Origin: a virus
Virus record (IMG/VR): IMGVR_UViG_3300027754_000096
Location: 1 to 61,746 of that record
DNA length: 61,746 bases
Strand: one strand, 5' to 3'
A program made the position numbers and the translations under genes. The stretch's first letter is position 1, and the number at the start of each line of letters is the position of its first letter. The notes under the pieces are model-generated. The model had not been told where the DNA came from. It ran no database searches and saw nothing but the letters and a program-made list of their open reading frames with translations. This document shows positions 16,191 to 24,805 of the stretch, one piece after another.

Positions 16191-16766
16191 CTAACCGATA
16201 TTTTTTTTCTTGAACAAACTATTGCGGTGCTGTTTTATTAATGCACAAGCTTCTGGAGTCCAGCTTCTTGTTCTAACATGTCCTTTGAAAACATATTGGT
16301 CCATCTCTGCTTGACCAAATCTTATGGCTTTATCATTTGGAGAAAAAGACCTATAAATCATATGTTCAAATGATTTTAACATATCTCGCATTGAAGTGGG
16401 ACTCATTACATAATATAAATTCATTCTAGGCACTAAAATACAAGCACCTTGATTGATATAATCCTGTAAAAGAAATGTTTTAAATGTAAAAGTTGTAGAC
16501 CATTCTGGGATTGTCTTAATATCTACTTTATAAGTCTTTCCGTTGATTATAATTAAATTATCTGCGTTGTTATTGCATAGATTGCCTGCTATCAAGCCAC
16601 CGGTATTGTCTACTCCATAATTACATATCTCTACTGACTCTCCTCTAGAGCATAAATCTGCTGCGTATATCCTTATCCAGTCCTGTTCCCTGCCTGTGAA
16701 ATCCTTTATATTTTCTGAAAATATTTCTTTAGATCTGTTGTCCATTCTGTGTGTTAAGCTGCTCAT
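16191..16766 (-). CDS. Putative PD-(D/E)xK nuclease next to Dam methylase
   Basis: From the ATG at 16766 (AAAGG upstream, 10 nt after the methylase stop) the product has 191 residues. NADNLIIINGKTYKVDIKT (68-86) has the Asp69 and Asp82-x-Lys84 spacing of a restriction-like nuclease core, followed by a mixed C-terminal part (GHVRTRSWTPEACALIKQHR). The arrangement methylase then nuclease-like gene recalls a restriction-modification pair; without a search the nuclease call is tentative. A longer frame overlaps the methylase but has no ribosome site. Confidence 0.5.
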   Translation of the reverse strand: MSSLTHRMDNRSKEIFSENIKDFTGREQDWIRIYAADLCSRGESVEICNYGVDNTGGLIAGNLCNNNADNLIIINGKTYKVDIKTIPEWSTTFTFKTFLLQDYINQGACILVPRMNLYYVMSPTSMRDMLKSFEHMIYRSFSPNDKAIRFGQAEMDQYVFKGHVRTRSWTPEACALIKQHRNSLFKKKNIG

Positions 16767-16776
16767 ATTATAACCT

Positions 16777-17616
16777 TTAATAATTTGTAATAAAAAGTTC
16801 TTTTCCTTTTTTCTTAGTTTTAGATTGATTTTTAGCACTAGATGTGCCGCAATATGTCCAAGAAGCAGATTCAATATTGAAGTTGCTAAACAATTTTCGT
16901 ATCACTCCTCCTTCATCATCATCATAACTAATCAATATTTTATGTTTGCACTTATAAACAGCATCTCTAAATTTTTCATGATCCTCAAGCATAAAACCAT
17001 ATCTGTACAATTGTGAACTTCGAGCCAAATTTGTATTAACCAAGTACGGAGGATCAGCATATATCCACACATCTTCTCCTGGTGTAGAAAGCAATTGTTC
17101 GTAACTGCCTACAGTAATATTAACATCTTTCAAGTGCTCTGCTGCTTTTTCTAGTTTATTGCCTTTTACAATATTCCATCCAGAAGGATTAGAAAAATAC
17201 ATTCTAGATGGCATGTCATAATTTGTTCTGCCTGCAAAAACTGTTTTATTTACAAATAAATACCGCAAAGCTTGATCGCACTTATCATCAAAAGACAATT
17301 TATCAAATACAGATTTTAGACGAGCGTTATAAATTTTTTTCCCACCAGGACGAGCCGAAGTAAGTTTTTCACCTTGCTTTTGAGGTTTTATTTTTTTACA
17401 CATTTCTATGAATTCAGTGGGTCTATCTCTTAGTGCCAGATATACGCTCATTAAATGTGGGTCAATATCATTAATCCATCTGCTTATTGGCTGAATAGCA
17501 AAAAATACAGATGAGCCACCACAAAATGGCTCTCGATAATCCTTTATTACACTTGGTGCTTTTGAGACTATCAATTTCGCCACTCGGCTTTTACCGCCCG
17601 GAAACCGAAATATCAT
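16777..17616 (-). CDS. dam: D12-class N6-adenine DNA methyltransferase (Dam-like)
   Basis: The 279-residue length fits Dam-type enzymes. FPGGKSRVAKLI (5-16) and REPFCGGSSVFFA (28-40) form the S-adenosylmethionine site, NDIDPHLMSVYLAL follows, and IYADPPYL (185-192) holds the catalytic DPPY. It probably methylates a short adenine-containing site in phage DNA and protects it from restriction; the target cannot be read by eye. Neighbours are the Lsm-like gene (4 nt upstream) and the nuclease-like gene downstream. Confidence 0.92.
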   Translation of the reverse strand: MIFRFPGGKSRVAKLIVSKAPSVIKDYREPFCGGSSVFFAIQPISRWINDIDPHLMSVYLALRDRPTEFIEMCKKIKPQKQGEKLTSARPGGKKIYNARLKSVFDKLSFDDKCDQALRYLFVNKTVFAGRTNYDMPSRMYFSNPSGWNIVKGNKLEKAAEHLKDVNITVGSYEQLLSTPGEDVWIYADPPYLVNTNLARSSQLYRYGFMLEDHEKFRDAVYKCKHKILISYDDDEGGVIRKLFSNFNIESASWTYCGTSSAKNQSKTKKKGKELFITNY

Positions 17617-17620
17617 TTTA

Positions 17621-17917
17621 TCACTGAATAATTTTTTTGTTATTTGAAGCTAAGACAATGCCACTGCCGTATTGGCTACTGTATCCATTTTTAACATCTG
17701 CATCTGGCTCTGATATTAAAACAACATGATTTATACCAATAGTATAACTTTCATCACTACTAAGAGGCATAAGTGGAATAGATCCTATGCCTTCCGCTGT
17801 CATCATAAACCTTTGTGGTTTTTTCATTTTTATACTTTTGCCAAATAATTCATCATCAATCAATTCAATATCTGCAACGATGTCTTCCCCTGTGACTATT
17901 TTTACTAGTTTAATCAT
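17621..17917 (-). CDS. Small Sm/Lsm-like protein
   Basis: The 98 residues begin MIKLVKIVTGEDIVADIELID, a bent-strand Sm1-like motif seen in a common family of small phage proteins, followed by a beta segment KSIKMKKPQRFMMTA. Its start overlaps the HldE gene by 8 nt. RNA binding or hexamer formation is suggested by the fold only. Confidence 0.55.
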   Translation of the reverse strand: MIKLVKIVTGEDIVADIELIDDELFGKSIKMKKPQRFMMTAEGIGSIPLMPLSSDESYTIGINHVVLISEPDADVKNGYSSQYGSGIVLASNNKKIIQ

Positions 17918-19289
17918 TTTTTACCTTTTCTACTATTTGTGAAATTAAATTCGTTGTTGAAAAACCTGACACCATCGGAAAAACACAAACCTCTGCTGCG
18001 TGGCTAGCACCTACAATATCCTCTTTTTTGTATTCAGAACCTTTAACAATTACATCCGGAAGTATTTCTTGGATAATGTTAAGAGGCGTTTTTTCATCAA
18101 AAACAACAATATAGTCTATTGATTCTAAAGATGATAACACTTTTATTCTATCACATAAGGACTGTATAGGTCTACCCTTCTTTAGTTGAGAAACACTTCT
18201 GTCTGTATTAATTCCTACTACTAGTTTCTCTCCTTTTGACTTAGAAAAGTTAAGAAGCTCAATATGTCCGGTATGCAATAAGTCAAAACACCCATTTGTA
18301 AAAACTAATTTAAAGTCTCTTCTTCTCAAATCGGAAGCGTTTACAACTTTATCTTTGCCAACTAAATCAAGCTTGTTTATTGGCTCATTGTACTTTTTAC
18401 GCACATAGATCAAACCCGCTTCTAATGCTATTTTAGATGCTTCTAGTATTGAGGCTCCTCTAACAAGAGCCATAGTTAAAAATGCGACAAAACAATCCCC
18501 AGCACCTATAACCGATTCTGCCTGAGGTGCTGTGCAATCTGGAAATATCTCAACTGCCTTGATTCCTTCTGCCTGATTAGAAATTACCGTTATGCATTTA
18601 TCTTCATTTGTTATGACAACATGTTCACAATTAATCTTTTTAATTATCCATATACCAGCATCAATAGCGTTGCTACAGCCAGATATTGATATTGCTTCTT
18701 TGTAGTTTGGCTTAAAAACGGTACATCCATTCCACTTTTCAATATTCTTACATTTGGAATCAACTACAGTTATGGGAACATTTTTTATCAAAGACGGCAA
18801 ATAGTGCTCACAAACGCCTTTGTCATAATCAGAGAATATTAATGCTGAAAACTCCCCTATTCTAGGTAAGTTTTTATCGTATAACTCTTGACATAATTCC
18901 AGTATAGATTGTGAATCCATTCCATAGAATTCTTCTTCAATGTCCCATCGATAAGTAGGAAAATTTTCGCTATAGAACCTTCTTTTCCTTGGTATATTAT
19001 TTTCTATCATCAAACATAACGACGTATCTATGTTATGTTCTTCAAGTTGCAGTTTAGACTCTTGATCTAAAAAACATAAAAGTTTAGCTTCAATGCTAAA
19101 ATGAGAAAACTGATGTGCTACATTTGCTGCTCCGCCAGGACATATTTTAGATTTGTCCGTTTTTGAATGCATCACCGGTATTGGAAATTCTGGCGATATT
19201 TTTTTTACATTAACAAAGAAATATTCATCAATCATGGCATCGCCAATAATGCCTATTTTTTTATTTTCTCCAATCAAATATTTCATCAT
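17910..19289 (-). CDS. hldE: HldE-like bifunctional sugar kinase/nucleotidyltransferase
   Basis: The 459 residues carry a PfkB/ribokinase domain (GDAMIDEYFF at 16-25, CPGGAANVA at 50-58, catalytic GAGD at 262-265). A cytidylyltransferase-type domain follows, with TNGCFDLLHTGHIELL (331-346) holding the HxGH motif, and ending in VKGSEYKKEDIVGA. This order is that of HldE, which phosphorylates heptose 7-phosphate and adenylylates heptose 1-phosphate for LPS heptose. Size matches (about 475). The phage could remodel host LPS precursors or decorate itself together with the glycosyltransferases at 34910 and 47851. There is no ribosome site; TATATTATA directly precedes the start. Confidence 0.88.
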   Translation of the reverse strand: MMKYLIGENKKIGIIGDAMIDEYFFVNVKKISPEFPIPVMHSKTDKSKICPGGAANVAHQFSHFSIEAKLLCFLDQESKLQLEEHNIDTSLCLMIENNIPRKRRFYSENFPTYRWDIEEEFYGMDSQSILELCQELYDKNLPRIGEFSALIFSDYDKGVCEHYLPSLIKNVPITVVDSKCKNIEKWNGCTVFKPNYKEAISISGCSNAIDAGIWIIKKINCEHVVITNEDKCITVISNQAEGIKAVEIFPDCTAPQAESVIGAGDCFVAFLTMALVRGASILEASKIALEAGLIYVRKKYNEPINKLDLVGKDKVVNASDLRRRDFKLVFTNGCFDLLHTGHIELLNFSKSKGEKLVVGINTDRSVSQLKKGRPIQSLCDRIKVLSSLESIDYIVVFDEKTPLNIIQEILPDVIVKGSEYKKEDIVGASHAAEVCVFPMVSGFSTTNLISQIVEKVKND

Positions 19290-19328
19290 TATAATATATG
19301 AAAAAAAAGATTATCAATCAAGTCGTTT

Positions 19329-19985
19329 TTAGTTATTTTGGTTTTTTATTTCTTTTTTAATTTTACTCATTCCAATTTCTGTAAGTACCATGAATTTATA
19401 TCCTCTTGCCTCACAAAAGTATTGGCACGCTGCCCATTTTGCATTATTTTTAGGCAAGCTTGTTTGATTGGAAGGCTTTATTTCCCATATTTCAACTCTG
19501 TTGTTAAAAAAAATTTGCAAGTCAGGATTGTATTCGTGTGGCTCACCTTGGAAACTGTATGGCACTGCGAACGGCTCTACTTTGTATCCTACAACATCAT
19601 TCATAGCTTCCAGACATTCATATACTTCACACTCCATTCCGGATCTGTAATGAACCTCTTTGCCGTTTTTTACAGAATACATATAGCCTTCTCTAAACTT
19701 AGGCTTTCTCTGCGTCATTTTTCCTGTTTTATGATTTTGGTCTTTCCATATCGTTGCTTTCAATTGACCTTTTTTTGGAATAGATTCTGTTTTGTGATTA
19801 ACTAAAAAATGTTGTCTTAAATCTCTTACACATGCTCCACACCTTTCAAGAGGGCATTTTATATATTCTCTGCCCTCTTCATGGTTTTCTACAATGTGAT
19901 CTGTAAACTCTTTAAAACAAGTGTAGCTCAAACCACATACAAAACAGGCGTAGTGTCGTATAGCATTGTTTTGAAAAGGAAACAT
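19329..19985 (-). CDS. TnsA-like PD-(D/E)xK nuclease with two zinc fingers
   Basis: The 218-residue protein has two C2H2-like fingers, Cys14/Cys17/His30/His35 and Cys44/Cys49/His59/His64. A nuclease core of TnsA type follows: SGMECEVYECLE (115-126), EYNPDL with Asp155, and EIWEIKP with Glu168-x-Lys170. A Lys/Gln C terminus follows. The finger-nuclease fusion suggests a sequence- or structure-guided phage DNA endonuclease. It is preceded by a small gene 1 nt upstream and has an AGTAGGT ribosome site. Confidence 0.65.
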   Translation of the reverse strand: MFPFQNNAIRHYACFVCGLSYTCFKEFTDHIVENHEEGREYIKCPLERCGACVRDLRQHFLVNHKTESIPKKGQLKATIWKDQNHKTGKMTQRKPKFREGYMYSVKNGKEVHYRSGMECEVYECLEAMNDVVGYKVEPFAVPYSFQGEPHEYNPDLQIFFNNRVEIWEIKPSNQTSLPKNNAKWAACQYFCEARGYKFMVLTEIGMSKIKKEIKNQNN

Positions 19986-19986
19986 T

Positions 19987-20277
19987 TTACCTACTTTTCA
20001 ATATTTGCTTTATTATTTCTTTTTTGTCACAAACTTCTATTTCTGGCATGTCTTTCTCAATGAAAACTTCTTTTTTGTTTGTACTGATATTTTTTGCAAC
20101 AAAACTTACTTTTTCATCTGCGGTCATATCTTCCGTGTCATGCGACTTAATTTTTGCAAATATAATCCTATTATCCTCGGTAGCCACATAATAATTTCCA
20201 TTTTTTTTAAAAAATAAAGTGTAGCCTTCTGAGTCTAAACTATTAGATATATTAAAAAAGTTTTCCCAAGTAATCAT
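19987..20277 (-). CDS. Hypothetical protein
   Basis: The 96-residue mixed alpha/beta protein begins MITWENFFNISNSLDSEG and is not recognised. AAAGGAA precedes it. It lies 1 nt before the TnsA-like gene and is probably cotranscribed with it. Confidence 0.5.
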   Translation of the reverse strand: MITWENFFNISNSLDSEGYTLFFKKNGNYYVATEDNRIIFAKIKSHDTEDMTADEKVSFVAKNISTNKKEVFIEKDMPEIEVCDKKEIIKQILKSR

Positions 20278-20320
20278 TAATAATTCCTTTAAATAACCTA
20301 TTATCTTATATATATATAAT

Positions 20321-20713
20321 ATGTTAAATGCCTGTAGTTTTAAAACGTTCTTTTTCCATGAACAGCAAAAAAAAGCTGACTACCTTGCCGCTTTGGGCGA
20401 CGAAGAAGGAATTGAATGGAGCAATCTTGTTAAAATATTAGAAACAGAGCCTTGGATTTCCTCGCATTTTGGCTTAGGAAGCCCAAATAAAGAAATACTG
20501 TATAAGCTCTCAGCATGGGAAGTTGTTAAAGGATCATTATCGCCACAAGGAGCCGATATAAGATTAAAACCACAAACAGGTAGTAGAAGCTATTTATCTG
20601 GTAATAAGCTTAACAAATCTAGCTATCAAGATAAAAAAAGGTATCACTTAAACAGAAAAGAATTAACCAGTTTTCTTACAACAGGCTGGTCTCCAGCTTT
20701 AGGCGGAGTATGA
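20321..20713 (+). CDS. Hypothetical protein with capsid-targeting-like N terminus
   Basis: The 130 residues begin MLNACSFKTFFFHEQQ, whose F-x-x-F-F-x-x-E matches the shared N-terminal pattern. The body contains a conserved-looking GIEWSNLVKILETEPWISSHFG helix pair and a basic middle. TATATATATA immediately precedes the ATG and there is no ribosome site, so expression may be leaderless. The stop overlaps the next start (ATGA). Confidence 0.55.
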   Translation: MLNACSFKTFFFHEQQKKADYLAALGDEEGIEWSNLVKILETEPWISSHFGLGSPNKEILYKLSAWEVVKGSLSPQGADIRLKPQTGSRSYLSGNKLNKSSYQDKKRYHLNRKELTSFLTTGWSPALGGV

Positions 20714-20883
20714 ATTTTAAAGAATGGATTAAATTAAAAGAAACAGGAACCTCTACAGCATCTATTGCTGTATTTGCTAGACCTTTGTTTAGTAGTCCAA
20801 TTAAAAGAATTCCAACACAGAAACTTAAAGTATCAGACAAAAAGTCAGTTGCTACCGTTAACTCCGAAATCCCTATTTTGTAG
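20710..20883 (+). CDS. Short capsid-targeting-like protein, possibly frameshifted
   Basis: The 57 residues begin MNFKEWIKLKETGTS and then read ASIAVFARPLFSSPIKRIP, a clear family member. Coupling to the preceding gene is by ATGA overlap. Downstream, other frames continue with protein-like sequence (ALASIAMNQWFF near 20893, then GVIRVGATISGDPNMHLKK ending near 20995), which suggests that an originally longer gene lost its frame. Sequence error is possible. Confidence 0.5.
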   Translation: MNFKEWIKLKETGTSTASIAVFARPLFSSPIKRIPTQKLKVSDKKSVATVNSEIPIL

Positions 20884-21009
20884 TGCCCTTGCTTCTATAG
20901 CTATGAATCAATGGTTTTTTGATTCTAAACTTAGCAGGAGTTATACGGGTCGGTGCAACTATCTCCGGCGATCCTAACATGCACTTAAAAAAGTGAAAAA
21001 AATACTTAA

Positions 21010-21612
21010 TCATTTTGGATCGATTATATTAGAAAAGAGTGAGGATATAAATAGTAATATTGACTTATTCTTTTCTTCAATAGTCATGGATGCGTTCTCA
21101 ATAATCAAATCAAAATTAGACCAGTCATATGATGATTTGTCTAAAGAGCTTTCGCTGGTAGATTTCGAGTTAAATGGGTCTAAATCTAACCTTATATTAT
21201 ATCCACCACACTTTTTGATCGCCTCTACCTCATTTGGGAATCTACAATCAGAAATAATAGCTAAGTCTAGATTTTCTTTTTTAATCTTATTAATTGTGGC
21301 GTCCACCCACACATTGTTTTTTAATGCTCTAAATACTTTTGTTCCAATAATCTCCATAGATTCTCGAGCAGTTAATTGTACTCCATCCCAACAAATATCC
21401 GTCATTGTATTTTTATCATCGTCGGTACCATAACATTGGTCATAAGATAACCCCAATATATTGATACAAATATCCTGTTTTAAAGGATCTGCAAAACTGT
21501 ACACTTTGCAAGAAAAATTAAAACTATTTTTCTCCATAAAAGACATAATATAATCGGCAGACGAGCTTTTGCCAGATTGCTTGCGTCCAGAAAGTCCTAT
21601 GATTACAGTCAT
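21010..21612 (-). CDS. 1: Deoxynucleoside monophosphate kinase (T4 gp1-like)
   Basis: The 200-residue kinase has a P-loop GRKQSGKS at 9-16, FADPLKQDICINILGL, the TARESMEIIGTKVFR motif and SDCRFPNEVEAIK, all typical of phage dNMP kinases. It supplies dNTP precursors for replication. There is no good ribosome site; a CCTCAA-GTTA-TTGAGG hairpin lies about 32 nt upstream. Confidence 0.9.
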   Translation of the reverse strand: MTVIIGLSGRKQSGKSSSADYIMSFMEKNSFNFSCKVYSFADPLKQDICINILGLSYDQCYGTDDDKNTMTDICWDGVQLTARESMEIIGTKVFRALKNNVWVDATINKIKKENLDLAIISDCRFPNEVEAIKKCGGYNIRLDLDPFNSKSTSESSLDKSSYDWSNFDLIIENASMTIEEKNKSILLFISSLFSNIIDPK

Positions 21613-21643
21613 GTATCTGTCTATTTCTGTAGAAAAATTTATT

Positions 21644-21659
21644 CCTCAAGTTATTGAGG
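21644..21659. promoter_or_regulatory. Hairpin upstream of dNMP kinase
   Basis: CCTCAA-GTTA-TTGAGG has 6-bp arms and a 4-nt loop in the probable 5' leader of the kinase gene; it is a possible operator or leader hairpin. The rest of 21613-21762 holds nothing recognisable. Confidence 0.35.
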
Positions 21660-21762
21660 TTTCGTTTAATCCAGTGAAGCACACTCTACTATTTTAGCAC
21701 AATATTTTCAAAAGCATAGCAAAAACAAAAAATCATGTCAATACTGTAAATAGAAAGATAAC

Positions 21763-22038
21763 ATGTCTAAAAAAATAGAACCTATATGCAAAAATTGCTT
21801 GTTATATGACGGCAATAAAAAACAATGTAAAGTTGCTATTTTGGTAGAAGGTACCGAGTACCATTTGCCTGTTAGTCCCAATGATAAATGCCACATGGAA
21901 GAACTTGGAATAGAAGTCGAGCAAGTACGTTGGTGGGTAGAAGACTCTGAAGGAAAGCCAACGAATAAAAAAGGAATTGTAAAAATTGAATATCCAAAAA
22001 ATTTCTTTGGTTATGGAAAGAATATAAATGTCATGTGA
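21763..22038 (+). CDS. Cys-containing conserved phage protein
   Basis: The 91 residues contain CKNCLLYDGNKKQC and a later KCHMEE, forming a likely single zinc site, then a WWVEDSEGKP segment. Proteins of this form occur next to fibre genes in T4-like phages, but the function is unknown. TGTAAATA lies 10 nt before the ATG. The 3' end overlaps the large structural gene by 11 nt, so the two are coupled. Confidence 0.55.
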   Translation: MSKKIEPICKNCLLYDGNKKQCKVAILVEGTEYHLPVSPNDKCHMEELGIEVEQVRWWVEDSEGKPTNKKGIVKIEYPKNFFGYGKNINVM

Positions 22039-24805
22039 GCCACCATATGATTGTCCGGCTGCTACAGGATCAGGAACCTGGTGTGATATTCCTTGCTGCC
22101 ACTGCTGCCCACCTTGTCCATGTCACACCAGTGCCACATTCACATATGCTGCTGGCTCATTGCGATCAGATCAGTTGAATACTGGTGCCTGCTGTATAAC
22201 CTCCCAAGATTATGGTCCATGCTACCATATTGTAGCAATGAGTGGGCATGGCTTATCACAGTGGGCTAACGGTGCGGCTCCCGCCTCATTAGGAGGATAC
22301 GCATCCGTTCCGGGATGGTATGGTAACTATTACAAGTTAATTGCAGGCACCACTTCAGGCAGTTGCATGGGCTCGCAACCAACTATGGATACTACCGATA
22401 CTGATGCACAGATGAACTCGATGTTTCAGGATGCTATTGTCATTAATGGGTCGGCCTACGGCACGACATCTCCGTATGGCATGACTAACCCCCCTGATCA
22501 GTCGTATTTACATTGCTTTGAATTCGTTGATAATTTTGGAGTGGATGTTTGCGGGGGAGCACCATATGATCCAGTGTATGTCACAAGCTGTAGCACTGAT
22601 TACTCTGAGGGCGAATGTGCCGCTGCAAGTGGGACTTACACACCAAATGCAAGCTGCTTCTCCACAGAACAAGCAGGAGAAGACGAAGATACAGGATGTG
22701 TATGCTTGCCACAACGAACACCTATTGTTGTCGACTGCAATAATCCTTCTCCTGAAGGAAATGTTGGCGTTGAATTTACTGGTTCTGGAAGTGCCGATGA
22801 TCTTGCTAATTGGGCAGATAAAAATGGTTCACCAGCAGTATATTTACCAGGACAAGGAGATTCAATAACAATTTCTGGCTCTATGACAACCGTTTCTGGA
22901 CTACACATGCTAAGTGTAAAGACTTTTTCTACTGTTATTGTAACCGCCACCGGTAATATGGGAATTGACATGAAGTGCTCGGATAAAGCAACTATTTGGG
23001 GCACAATAAGTGGGAATCTTGATGTTTACACACTCTGTACTTTCAAGGTAACAGGACACATCAGTTCAACTGGCGTCTTAACAACACAGAACGCTCGCTT
23101 TTATAATGATAGCTATAATGATGGAAAAATATTCGGTAAGCATGGTGGTGGAAGCTTTGATACAGTATTTTATGATAGCAGTCAAAATAATGGAGATATT
23201 GTTGGAAATTGGTACAGTCCCATAATTAATCCTTCGAAAGGCAATGTATCATTCAGTACGACGAGCACTTCAGACATGAGCCTTTCTAAGGGTAAAAATG
23301 GTCCAACTGGAAGGATATGGCTACCATGTACATTCTATGGCAACGCTAAAAATGAAGGAATTATAGTCAACAGAGGTGACGGCATAAATACTGTACCTGT
23401 AACTACATTCAAGCAATATGCAAAAAATACCGGAACAATTTGGGGCGGCGAAGTCGAAAACGCTTTTCCTGGTACTGTATTCGACGGATCTCGACGAGTA
23501 GCGACTCCTAATCGTTCAATAAACAAAGGAACAATTTACGGATCTGTTGAATTCTTAGGTGGAGAGGGAAATGGAGATACAGGAACGGTTTTTGGAAAAG
23601 CTAGGTTCTATACTGGATCAAGCAATTCTGGAGTTGTAAAAGGGTATAATTATAATTACTTGCACCTCAATGAATTTCCATTACCGAACTTAGTTGCAAT
23701 CGATCCAGATGGACAGTATACCCATGACGCGAATACCAAATACTCATCGACCTTCTATGCAGGATCACTAGCTCAAGGCACTACTTTCGGGCTCAGACGA
23801 GGCGGAGAATATAGACAATTCGCACCAGCCTTTTCGGTGGGCAATCCCGAGGGCGTTAGTTCAGAAACCGTTTATACGACCGAACCTTCTGATGCACTTT
23901 CAGAGCCAACTCCTCCTGTTCCTCCTGAGCCTCCGGAAGGAATATTTGATATGCGTTTTTTACCATATCCAAAAGAAATAAATCATACACAACAAAACAA
24001 ACCTTTAATACATTTTTCTACTTGCGTTGAAGGAGGCTGTTCAGGATGGGTAGCATCAAATGGAAAATGCATTAAAACAGAATCTTCTGTTGCTGGCACC
24101 CTTGTTTATAGGGATGTTACAAGTTGTTTATGCAATTCATACCAAGATGTATATGCTTGCAAAGAAATGGCAAAGAAAAACTTATATCCAAGTTTATCAT
24201 CAGAATTTCCAAAGTTTAATTATGATCTTTCAAAAGACTTTACACTAAATGTAGACGATAACGCATATAAAGACGATGAAGGAAATACCATGAGCGTTTT
24301 AACTTATTCCTGTTCTGTGCCCTGTGAAGAAGTTGTTGTAACTTTAGAATTTACTGGTTGTTGTATGGCAAATCTTGAAATACTAGGTTCTACAACTGCA
24401 GATTGGTCAGAAGGACGCCCAGTGTTTGCACGTGAAGTTCATTTTATTGCAATAGGAGATGGTACGGTTTCAGTAGAAAATGATGAAGATGGTCCATGCA
24501 AGACCATATGCAATGGTTGGGTATTTTTAATAAGTATAAATGGTGCTGCTTCGGTACATACAAATTCAGCGGCTGTAGTAAATTGTGATTCTGTGGTGGT
24601 GTCATGGATTCCACCAGCTCCAGTTTCTTGTTGTCTTCACTGTTTAGTTGATTATTCATTTACTAGTTTACCTGCTTGCGAAAATGTTGTTTCTGTAGCT
24701 GGTATACGTCGTAAAAATAAAAAAACTATAAGCAAAAAGAAACTAATCAAAAAAATAAAAGATCAAACGAACAAAAATAGAGTCAAAAAGAAGCGGAATC
24801 TTTAA
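22028..24805 (+). CDS. Large Cys-rich virion protein with beta-solenoid repeats
   Basis: The 925-residue product starts with an unusually Cys-rich segment (CDIPCCHCCPPCPCH). The middle, about 250-560, repeats short turns of the form N-x-G-x-I/V-x-G (NDGKIFG, NNGDIVG, NEGIIVN, NTGTIWG, NKGTIYG, NSGVVKG), predicting a parallel beta-solenoid. A Pro-rich hinge (PTPPVPPEPPEG) and a second Cys-rich domain follow, then a Lys-rich tail. The repeat form is common in phage fibres and adhesins. The first two thirds look richer in G+C than nearby genes, suggesting separate origin. A virion fibre or tip role is inferred. Confidence 0.7.
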   Translation: MSCEPPYDCPAATGSGTWCDIPCCHCCPPCPCHTSATFTYAAGSLRSDQLNTGACCITSQDYGPCYHIVAMSGHGLSQWANGAAPASLGGYASVPGWYGNYYKLIAGTTSGSCMGSQPTMDTTDTDAQMNSMFQDAIVINGSAYGTTSPYGMTNPPDQSYLHCFEFVDNFGVDVCGGAPYDPVYVTSCSTDYSEGECAAASGTYTPNASCFSTEQAGEDEDTGCVCLPQRTPIVVDCNNPSPEGNVGVEFTGSGSADDLANWADKNGSPAVYLPGQGDSITISGSMTTVSGLHMLSVKTFSTVIVTATGNMGIDMKCSDKATIWGTISGNLDVYTLCTFKVTGHISSTGVLTTQNARFYNDSYNDGKIFGKHGGGSFDTVFYDSSQNNGDIVGNWYSPIINPSKGNVSFSTTSTSDMSLSKGKNGPTGRIWLPCTFYGNAKNEGIIVNRGDGINTVPVTTFKQYAKNTGTIWGGEVENAFPGTVFDGSRRVATPNRSINKGTIYGSVEFLGGEGNGDTGTVFGKARFYTGSSNSGVVKGYNYNYLHLNEFPLPNLVAIDPDGQYTHDANTKYSSTFYAGSLAQGTTFGLRRGGEYRQFAPAFSVGNPEGVSSETVYTTEPSDALSEPTPPVPPEPPEGIFDMRFLPYPKEINHTQQNKPLIHFSTCVEGGCSGWVASNGKCIKTESSVAGTLVYRDVTSCLCNSYQDVYACKEMAKKNLYPSLSSEFPKFNYDLSKDFTLNVDDNAYKDDEGNTMSVLTYSCSVPCEEVVVTLEFTGCCMANLEILGSTTADWSEGRPVFAREVHFIAIGDGTVSVENDEDGPCKTICNGWVFLISINGAASVHTNSAAVVNCDSVVVSWIPPAPVSCCLHCLVDYSFTSLPACENVVSVAGIRRKNKKTISKKKLIKKIKDQTNKNRVKKKRNL

